This document shows, in pieces, positions 1 to 5,358 of a stretch of 6,845 nucleotides of DNA (position 1 is the stretch's first letter; each line of letters begins with the position of its first letter). This stretch comes from an uncultured Flavobacteriaceae bacterium (GTDB lineage Bacteria; Bacteroidota; Bacteroidia; Flavobacteriales; Flavobacteriaceae), in assembly GCA_913052425.1 (NCBI GenBank), contig CAJXEG010000073.1:1-6845 (forward strand), given 5' to 3'. Made by a program: the position numbers and the translations under genes. Below the pieces are notes generated by a model, which saw only the letters and a program-made list of their open reading frames with translations, was not told where the DNA came from and did no database searches.

Positions 1-669
1 ATTGTTTTTAATTTCAACTGAATAATGAATATAATTTTCTAAATCACTGTTTTTAAATGATTTGAATTGAGACAGCTCTTCAAAATAATCCTTATCTTGA
101 ATGATACCATGCTTTAACATCTCAGCGTACCCACTTTTATATTCGTTTTCTGGTAAGGTATCTAAAAAGCGTGCGTCAATGATTACCAATTGGGGGTGTG
201 TTATAATTCCAATTTGGTTTTTTAAACCACCCAAGTCAACTCCTGTTTTTCCTCCAACCGATGCGTCAACCATTGACAATAGTGTAGTGGGGACATTAAC
301 AAAATCAATTCCTCTTTTGAAAGTTGCTGCTACAAAACCTCCCAAATCAGAAACTACACCGCCACCAACATTAATCAAAAGACTTTTTCGGTCGGCTCCC
401 AAATAAGAAAGTTGTTCCCATACTTCTTTACATGTTTCTAATAGTTTATTTTCCTCCCCAGCAGAAATAACAAGAACGGGAGAGGCTTTTAATCTAGAAA
501 AATAATCCAAAAAAGAGGGGAGACATTGTTGTTTAGTGTTTGAGTCTACAAGGATGAATATTGAGGAATAGGACTTGCTATCTAAAAGTTTATCCATTTC
601 CCCATAGGCCTCACCAGAAAACAAAACCTTGTAACCCTCACCTTTAATTGCAGATAAAACGTTTTTCAT
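1..669 (-). CDS. aroB: 3-dehydroquinate synthase, N-terminal 223 residues (runs off left edge)
   Basis: AroB is the second shikimate-pathway enzyme. It converts DAHP to 3-dehydroquinate using NAD and a divalent metal (Zn or Co) in the cytoplasm. Reading leftward from the ATG at 669-667, the frame stays open to base 1, giving 223 of the roughly 350 residues usual for the family. Visible motifs are the glycine-rich NAD-binding stretch GGGVVSDLGGF (residues 102-112), PTTLLSMVDASVGGKTG (127-143) with the active-site lysine K141, K150-N151, and GYAEMLKHG (180-188), where E183 is the expected metal ligand. The two histidine metal ligands lie beyond the window edge. Serine 107 sits where many homologues have glycine. 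It is the last leftward gene visible, 44 bases after the small membrane protein, and has its own perfect -7 element 5 bases before the ATG. Identity is secure; only the missing C-terminus is unverified. Confidence 0.96.
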   Translation of the reverse strand, partial: MKNVLSAIKGEGYKVLFSGEAYGEMDKLLDSKSYSSIFILVDSNTKQQCLPSFLDYFSRLKASPVLVISAGEENKLLETCKEVWEQLSYLGADRKSLLINVGGGVVSDLGGFVAATFKRGIDFVNVPTTLLSMVDASVGGKTGVDLGGLKNQIGIITHPQLVIIDARFLDTLPENEYKSGYAEMLKHGIIQDKDYFEELSQFKSFKNSDLENYIHYSVEIKNN

Positions 670-674
670 AATTT

Positions 675-682
675 CAAAAGTA
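675..682 (-). promoter_or_regulatory. Candidate Bacteroidota -7 promoter element for aroB
   Basis: On the minus strand this reads TACTTTTG, an exact match to the TAnnTTTG -7 consensus of the Bacteroidota primary sigma factor. Only 5 bases separate it from the aroB ATG. No TTG sits 17-23 bases upstream, so the -33 half is missing and the call rests on the -7 element and its position. If it is used, the aroB mRNA would start at or within a few bases of the start codon. Confidence 0.5.
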
Positions 683-713
683 AAACATTAGATTGAATTG
701 TAGTATTGATTGT

Positions 714-1076
714 TCATTCTCTGCGATATCTTAGTTGAAGAACCTGAATTGTTTTTTCACAATTCTCTACCTCAAGAGAAATCGGTTTTTCATCCCAGTA
801 ACAATTAATAAAATAAATTTTACAACTGTCTTTTTGGGTATTACTTTTCCTAAAATCAACCCTTGCTTTATTAAGAACCCCACTAAAAGCAAGGGAATCA
901 AATCGACTGTCGGCATTAATTGTAGTCTTCCATTTTTTCTTTGATAAATTACTAATTACTCTGTCATTGGGGCCATAATTACAAGTGGTTTTTTTTCCCT
1001 TTAGGATGAATGCCAAAAAAATAAGCCCAACTGAAAAACCAATCATGTAGAAGCCTAAACGATACAACAACTTCAT
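714..1076 (-). CDS. Small single-pass membrane protein of unknown function (possibly DUF4258-like)
   Basis: This is a 120-residue protein with no recognised enzymatic motif. Residues 7-25 form one hydrophobic segment (LGFYMIGFSVGLIFLAFIL) flanked by K2/R6 before and KGKK (26-29) after, so it is probably anchored in the inner membrane. The remaining ~90 residues contain four cysteines (C32, C85, C92, C106) and end in a basic tail. The pattern of a short anchor, a GKKTTC-YGP motif (27-36) and a VDF-KS---C-Y motif near residues 73-88 resembles small Bacteroidota proteins annotated as DUF4258. That assignment is from memory and tentative. Its ATG overlaps the tsaE stop codon (ATGA at 1076-1073), so it is probably translationally coupled to tsaE. 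Membrane topology and function are inferences; it is very likely a real gene because of the coupling and the ordered composition. Confidence 0.85.
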   Translation of the reverse strand: MKLLYRLGFYMIGFSVGLIFLAFILKGKKTTCNYGPNDRVISNLSKKKWKTTINADSRFDSLAFSGVLNKARVDFRKSNTQKDSCKIYFINCYWDEKPISLEVENCEKTIQVLQLRYRRE

Positions 1077-1486
1077 AAGCTTACTATATTTATAGATCTT
1101 GATTGATCATTATTGATTTCAATATTTACTCGGCTACAATTTTCTGGGAGTAGTGCTAAGACCCTTTCGCTCCATTCTATAAGACATATATTTCCAGAAT
1201 CCAAATATTCCTCTATACCAATATCTAATACTTCTTCTAGGCTTTCAAGTCTGTAAAAATCAAAGTGATAAATAAGGCCCTTGTTGAGACTGTTGTAGTG
1301 ATTAACAATTGAAAATGTGGGGCTTGATATGGAATCCATAACCTGCCATTTTTGGCATAGTCTTGAAATGAGTGTTGTTTTACCAGCTCCAATGGGACCA
1401 TCAAAACAAATGACTGGGCTTTGCAAATGCTCGTCTAAATAATCTACTGCTTGATTAATTTGATTTAAATGATAGCGGAAAGACAT
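1073..1486 (-). CDS. tsaE: tRNA t6A biosynthesis ATPase TsaE
   Basis: TsaE is the small P-loop ATPase that works with TsaB and TsaD to make N6-threonylcarbamoyladenosine at position 37 of ANN-decoding tRNAs, in the cytoplasm. The protein has 137 residues, a normal length for the family. It shows the Walker A motif GPIGAGKTT (30-38), the SSPTFSIVN switch segment (54-62), the signature HFDFYRL (74-80) and the Walker B-like LIEWSER (102-108). The ATG at 1486-1484 is supported by a perfect -7 promoter element ending 4 bases upstream and by the normal spacing from the N-terminus to Walker A. It follows porX after 15 bases and overlaps the next gene by 4 bases. It could be read through from porX or transcribed from its own promoter. 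Confidence 0.96.
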   Translation of the reverse strand: MSFRYHLNQINQAVDYLDEHLQSPVICFDGPIGAGKTTLISRLCQKWQVMDSISSPTFSIVNHYNSLNKGLIYHFDFYRLESLEEVLDIGIEEYLDSGNICLIEWSERVLALLPENCSRVNIEINNDQSRSINIVSL

Positions 1487-1490
1487 ATTA

Positions 1491-1521
1491 CAAATTTAAT
1501 ACTAACGCGGACGCATTACAA
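1491..1521 (-). promoter_or_regulatory. Candidate promoter for tsaE (-33 TTG, -7 TAAATTTG)
   Basis: The minus strand carries TAAATTTG at 1498-1491, an exact match to the Bacteroidota -7 consensus TAnnTTTG, ending 4 bases before the tsaE ATG. A TTG lies at 1521-1519 with a 20-base spacer, and a second TTTTG at 1526-1522 also falls in the 17-23 base window. This is the most complete two-part promoter match in the window. Its -33 half is inside the end of porX, so tsaE and the small gene after it may be expressed independently of porX. The predicted transcript would have almost no leader. Confidence 0.6.
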
Positions 1522-3055
1522 CAAAAGGTATGATCATTTCTTCCATAGATATTCCACCGTGTTGAAAGGTATTTCGGAAATGATTGGCATAATGATTAAA
1601 ATTATTTTGATAGACAAAATACTGTTGTTCTCTTGCGAAGATGAACTTACTGTTGATATGGGTAGATGGTAATTGCAGTGCTTTTGGATCATTGACTTCC
1701 ATTACAGATTTAGGGGGGTAGCTCAAGCTCTGCCCAGCTTTGTAACGAAGATTCGTGCTTATCTCGCGTTTACCTCTGATTTTAAGCGACTGATCAACAT
1801 TGATCGTCCCATGGTCGGTAGTGACAATCAGATTAAAGCCCAACTTTCTGGCCTGTTGAATGATTTCCAGTAGGGGAGAGTTTTTGAACCACGAGAGGGT
1901 AAGAGACCTGAAAGCCTTGTTGTCCGAGGCCAATTCTTTGATGATTTCCATTTCTGTTTTGGCATGGGATATCATGTCTACAAAATTATAAACGACCACC
2001 ACCAAATCATCTTTTTTATGATTGTTAAGGGATTGAGCCAGTTCTCTCCCGTCTTTGAGGTTGGTGATCTTAGCATAGCTGAATTGCGACTTTATGCCAT
2101 TCCTGTCCAGTTGTGCTTTTAGAAATTCTGCCTCGTTAAGATTTTTGCCCCCTTCTTCATTTTCGTTGACCCATAAATCCGGATGTGTTTTTTGCATTTC
2201 TATAGGCATCATTCCCGAGAATATTGCATTTCGTGCATATTGGGTGGCGGTGGGGAGAATACTGAAATAAGTGGTTTCCTTTTCCTTTTGGTAATGATTT
2301 TCGATGATGGGAGCAATCATTTTCCATTGGTCAAAACGCAGGTTGTCGATTACCAGCATGAGTGTTGTCTTACCGGATTCATTTTTGAGTAGAGGAAAGA
2401 GTTTTTCTTTAAGGATTTGATGGGACATCAAAGGCCCTGATTCATTGACAATCCAATCTTCGTAATGGTTTTCAATGAATTTGGCAAAAAGGCGATTGGC
2501 CTCTTTCATTTGATTTTGGAAAATTTCCAACATGGCCAAATCGTCCAGGTCTTCCAATTCCATTTCCCAATAGAGCATTTTGATGTAAAAGTCCGACCAA
2601 TCTTTGTGTGTTTGAAGCTCATTTAAGGATAATGAAATCCTTTGAAAAGCTTGTTGGTAATTGATGATGGTTTTTTCGGCAATCAAATTTTTGTGTTCAA
2701 ATAATTTCTTGAGGGCAAGTAAAATTTGATTGGGATTCACGGGTTTGATCAAATAATCTGAAATCTTGGCGCCAATGGCTTCCTCCATGATTTGTTCCTC
2801 CTCATTCTTGGTAATCATGATTACCGGTAGGTTGGGGGAACTCAATTTGATTTCGTTAAGGGTTTCCAGGCCACCAAGTCCGGGCATATTTTCATCCAAC
2901 AACACCACGTCAAAGGATTTATCTTGGAGGATCAACAAGGCATCTTGACCATTGTTGCAGGCAGTGGTATGGTAACCCTTGCCTTCCAGAAATAAAAAAT
3001 GGGGTTTGAGTAATTCAATTTCATCATCCACCCACAAGATCTTGATTGGAGTCAT
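1502..3055 (-). CDS. porX: PorX-type response regulator with PglZ/alkaline-phosphatase-fold effector domain
   Basis: PorX is the response regulator paired with the histidine kinase PorY in controlling the type IX secretion system of Bacteroidota. Studied PorX proteins carry a zinc-dependent phosphodiesterase effector acting on oligonucleotides. This 517-residue protein begins with a receiver domain (about 1-120): acidic pair D10-D11, phosphoacceptor D54 (VVLLDENMPG), T82 and K104 (LIKPVNP). A helical linker (about 125-220) leads into the PglZ domain (about 230-517). There the expected metal and catalytic residues are present: D237 (LVIDNLRFDQW), candidate nucleophiles T269/T271 (LPTATQYARNAIFSG), D360 and H364 (NFVDMISHAK), D414-H415 (TTDHG) and H499 (FQHGGISMEEMIIP). 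All key residues look intact, so both phosphorylation and hydrolase activity are plausible. No DNA-binding domain is seen. The kinase gene is not in the window. Its promoter is unclear; TAATCTTA at 3080-3073 is only a weak -7 candidate. Confidence 0.95.
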   Translation of the reverse strand: MTPIKILWVDDEIELLKPHFLFLEGKGYHTTACNNGQDALLILQDKSFDVVLLDENMPGLGGLETLNEIKLSSPNLPVIMITKNEEEQIMEEAIGAKISDYLIKPVNPNQILLALKKLFEHKNLIAEKTIINYQQAFQRISLSLNELQTHKDWSDFYIKMLYWEMELEDLDDLAMLEIFQNQMKEANRLFAKFIENHYEDWIVNESGPLMSHQILKEKLFPLLKNESGKTTLMLVIDNLRFDQWKMIAPIIENHYQKEKETTYFSILPTATQYARNAIFSGMMPIEMQKTHPDLWVNENEEGGKNLNEAEFLKAQLDRNGIKSQFSYAKITNLKDGRELAQSLNNHKKDDLVVVVYNFVDMISHAKTEMEIIKELASDNKAFRSLTLSWFKNSPLLEIIQQARKLGFNLIVTTDHGTINVDQSLKIRGKREISTNLRYKAGQSLSYPPKSVMEVNDPKALQLPSTHINSKFIFAREQQYFVYQNNFNHYANHFRNTFQHGGISMEEMIIPFVVMRPR

Positions 3056-3069
3056 ATTGTGTATCTTCG
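3042..3069 (+). promoter_or_regulatory. Candidate promoter for the HD-domain gene and lipid A operon
   Basis: TTG at 3042-3044, a 17-base spacer and TATCTTCG at 3062-3069 match the Bacteroidota -33/-7 promoter pattern with one mismatch in the -7 element (C for T in TAnnTTTG). The -33 half lies inside the first codons of porX on the other strand, and the -7 element sits in the 31-base gap between the two divergent starts. Transcription would begin around 3073-3077, just upstream of the TTG start codon at 3087 and well downstream of the alternative ATG at 2979. Confidence 0.5.
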
Positions 3070-3086
3070 CACTAAGATTAGCAATT

Positions 3087-4316
3087 TTGAAAACAAAAAA
3101 GGTTACCCTTTTGAACGACCCAATTTACGGATTTATTGGCATTCGTTCCCCATTAATCTTCGAGGTAATTTCCCACCCATGGTTCCAGCGTTTGAGGAGG
3201 ATTTCTCAAATGGGATTTTCCTATTATGTATATCCCGGTGCGCATCACACTCGCTTTGAACACGCCATTGGTGCCATGCACTTGATGCAAGAGGTCATTG
3301 CGGTTTTGAGAAAAAAGGGAGTTGAGATCAGTGAAGAGGAGGCAGAAGCCATGCAATTGACCATATTGTTGCACGACATTGGTCATGGTCCTTTTTCCCA
3401 TACTACCGAGGCACTATTGGCGGGGAGGGTCATGCATGAGGAGGTTTCGCTGGAGGTGATGAAGCGCTTGAATGATCAATTCAATGGAGCTTTGGATATG
3501 GCCATTGCAATTTTTACCGATAAATACCAAAGAAAATTCATGCACCAACTCATTGTTGGTCAGGTTGATTTGGATCGTATGGATTATCTCAAGCGGGATA
3601 GTTTTTACTCCGGTGCCACCGAAGGTAATATCAACAGCAAGCGAATCATTGAAATGATGGCAGTAGTAGATGATCAATTAGCTTTTGAAGAAAAGAGCAT
3701 TTATTCCATTGAAAAATTTCTAATGGCCAGAAGACTTATGTATTGGCAGGTCTATTTGCACAAAACAAGTCTGTCTGCCGAATTTTTGTTGACTCGTGTC
3801 CTGGAAAGGGTTCGTTTTTGTTATCAAAACGGATATAAGCCACAGGCTTCTGATCCTTTGGCATATTTTTTGTCGCGTAATGATTTGAATAGCAACCTTA
3901 CAATGGATCAACTTGATAATTTTCTCCTTCTGGACGATTCTGACATCATACAAGGGTTGAAGTCATGGCAAAATCATGGGGATAAGGTTTTGGCAAAAAC
4001 CTCTTATATGCTGGTCAACAGAAATTTACTAAAGATTAAAATTCAAGACGAGCCATTTGAACTACAAGCGGCTGAAAGCAAATACCTGCGTTTGAAAAAC
4101 TATGGTTTGTTGGAAGAGGATTACCGATATTTTGTTTTTACCGGGGAAATTTCGAATCAGACCTATGTACCTCAGGACAAACAAATATGGATATTGACCA
4201 AAAATGGTTGCTTAAAAGAACTTCAGGAGGCAGACGCTTTTTTTAATTCTGAAGAACTTTCGCGGATTCAACAGAAGTATTATTTATGTTTTCCCAGGAA
4301 TCGACATCTAACTTAA
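3087..4316 (+). CDS. HD-domain phosphohydrolase (COG1078/dNTPase-like)
   Basis: This is a metal-dependent HD-superfamily phosphohydrolase, related to dNTP triphosphohydrolases and the SAMHD1-like group; its own substrate is unknown. Counting from the TTG at 3087 it has 409 residues. The N-terminal NDPIYGF (10-16) and FQRLRRISQMG (33-43) are family signatures. The metal site is visible as HTRFEH (H59), LLHDIGHGPFSH (H96-D97, H100) and VDLDRMDYLKRD (160-171), which supplies the distal aspartate. The C-terminal ~200 residues have no motif I can name. The TTG start gives MKTKKVTLLNDPIYGF, the short lead-in usual for homologues. An in-frame ATG at 2979 would add 36 residues that lie mostly antisense to the porX start and precede the predicted promoter, so I reject it. 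A TTG at 3111 is a less likely alternative. It heads the rightward block, 19 bases before lpxD. Confidence 0.93.
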   Translation: MKTKKVTLLNDPIYGFIGIRSPLIFEVISHPWFQRLRRISQMGFSYYVYPGAHHTRFEHAIGAMHLMQEVIAVLRKKGVEISEEEAEAMQLTILLHDIGHGPFSHTTEALLAGRVMHEEVSLEVMKRLNDQFNGALDMAIAIFTDKYQRKFMHQLIVGQVDLDRMDYLKRDSFYSGATEGNINSKRIIEMMAVVDDQLAFEEKSIYSIEKFLMARRLMYWQVYLHKTSLSAEFLLTRVLERVRFCYQNGYKPQASDPLAYFLSRNDLNSNLTMDQLDNFLLLDDSDIIQGLKSWQNHGDKVLAKTSYMLVNRNLLKIKIQDEPFELQAAESKYLRLKNYGLLEEDYRYFVFTGEISNQTYVPQDKQIWILTKNGCLKELQEADAFFNSEELSRIQQKYYLCFPRNRHLT

Positions 4317-4322
4317 ATTTCA

Positions 4323-4330
4323 TATTTTTG
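4323..4330 (+). promoter_or_regulatory. Candidate Bacteroidota -7 promoter element for lpxD
   Basis: TATTTTTG matches TAnnTTTG exactly and ends 5 bases before the lpxD ATG, in the 19-base gap after the HD gene. No TTG is found 17-23 bases upstream, so the -33 half is absent. The placement matches that of the aroB and tsaE elements. If it is active, the lipid A genes have a second promoter that does not depend on the HD gene and gives a nearly leaderless mRNA. Confidence 0.5.
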
Positions 4331-4335
4331 CAACG

Positions 4336-5358
4336 ATGAAATTTACGGCTCAACAAATTGCTGCTCAACTTGAAGGAACTGTAGAGGGGGACCCTAATGT
4401 TGAGGTTTTTCAACTCTCAAAAATTGAAGAAGCCCAAAAGGGTTCACTTACTTTTTTATCCAATCCAAAATACACTCCATTTATATACAAAACCCAAGCC
4501 TCTGTAACCATCGTGAATCAGGATTTTATTCCCGAGGACGACTTATCCACTACATTGGTAAGGGTTGACAATGCCTACGACTCATTTTCAATCCTTTTGG
4601 ACTATTACAACAAGGCAAAAACCGCCATATCAGGCATTGCTCAATCTGCTGTAATTGACCCTTCGGTCAAAATAGGAAAAAACTGTTTCGTTGGTGAGAT
4701 GGTTTGCATTCAAGAGGAAGCAGAGATTGCCGACGATGTAAAAATATATCCTCAGGCATATATCGGCAGTAATGTCACTATTGGAGCCGGAACGATTATT
4801 TTTTCCGGTGCAAAAATACTGGAAGATTCCATCATTGGCGAAAATTGTGTCATTCACAGTGGTGCTGTTATAGGCTCTGACGGTTTTGGATTTGCACCTC
4901 AAAAAAATGGAGACTATAAAAAAATACCCCAAACTGGAATAGTAGTTTTGGGAGATCGTGTAGAGGTGGGATCCAACTCAACCATTGATCGAGCGACACT
5001 AGGAGTAACTTCAATTGGAAACGGTGTTAAACTCGACAATCAGATTCAGATTGCTCATAATGTGGAGGTAGGAGATAACACTGTTATCGCAGCTCAAACT
5101 GGAATTGCAGGATCATCCAAAATTGGTAAAAATTGCGTTATTGGTGGACAGGTAGGAATTGTCGGTCATATCAATATCGGTGACAATGTGAAAATCCAGG
5201 GGCAATCGGGTGTGATCAGTAGTGTTAAAGATAATTCAACCATACAAGGCACGCCGGCATTTTCCTACAACGATTACAACAAATCTTATGTTTATTTTAA
5301 AAATTTACCCAACATTTTAAAAGAAATTAACCAAATCATTAAGAAGCTTGACCTATGA
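4336..5358 (+). CDS. lpxD: UDP-3-O-(3-hydroxyacyl)glucosamine N-acyltransferase LpxD
   Basis: LpxD transfers a 3-hydroxyacyl chain from acyl carrier protein to the 2-amino group of UDP-3-O-acylglucosamine, the third step of lipid A synthesis, in the cytoplasm. The 340-residue length is normal. The N-terminal uridine-binding domain (about 1-100) opens with MKFTAQQIAAQLEG and contains GSLTFLSNPKY (36-46). From about 106 to 315 the protein is a left-handed beta helix of hexapeptide repeats, including the family segment VIGSDGFGFAP (178-188) and QIAHNVEVG (238-246), where H241 is the catalytic histidine. A helical C-terminal tail follows. The ATG is fixed by the conserved N-terminus. The stop codon overlaps the lpxC-fabZ start (ATGA), and the HD gene ends 19 bases upstream. 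Confidence 0.98.
   Translation: MKFTAQQIAAQLEGTVEGDPNVEVFQLSKIEEAQKGSLTFLSNPKYTPFIYKTQASVTIVNQDFIPEDDLSTTLVRVDNAYDSFSILLDYYNKAKTAISGIAQSAVIDPSVKIGKNCFVGEMVCIQEEAEIADDVKIYPQAYIGSNVTIGAGTIIFSGAKILEDSIIGENCVIHSGAVIGSDGFGFAPQKNGDYKKIPQTGIVVLGDRVEVGSNSTIDRATLGVTSIGNGVKLDNQIQIAHNVEVGDNTVIAAQTGIAGSSKIGKNCVIGGQVGIVGHINIGDNVKIQGQSGVISSVKDNSTIQGTPAFSYNDYNKSYVYFKNLPNILKEINQIIKKLDL

Noticed and set aside
101..406. Plus-strand open frame of 101 codons
   Set aside because: It lies entirely antisense to aroB, whose motifs and family match are unambiguous. The translated peptide shows no recognisable motif.
670..713. Possible terminator or small RNA in the gap between the small membrane protein gene and aroB
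   Set aside because: No stable inverted repeat followed by a T run was found on the minus strand. The 44 bases are AT-rich and hold only the candidate aroB -7 element.
989..996. Run of eight T (eight A on the coding strand) in the small membrane protein gene, a possible slippage or phase-variation tract
   Set aside because: The run encodes part of the GKKT segment that appears to be a family feature, and the frame is intact across it. Eight bases is short in AT-rich DNA, and no downstream structure or alternative frame supports programmed slippage.
3056..3086. Promoter for porX on the minus strand (TAATCTTA at 3080-3073)
   Set aside because: It has two mismatches to TAnnTTTG, and the nearest suitable TTG is only about 13 bases upstream. 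It is too weak to list as a feature, although porX must have a promoter near here or inside the HD gene.
4651..5280. Periodic pattern in this stretch that could suggest a DNA repeat
   Set aside because: The periodicity is at protein level: hexapeptide repeats of the LpxD beta helix (I-G-N-like units). The underlying bases differ from unit to unit.
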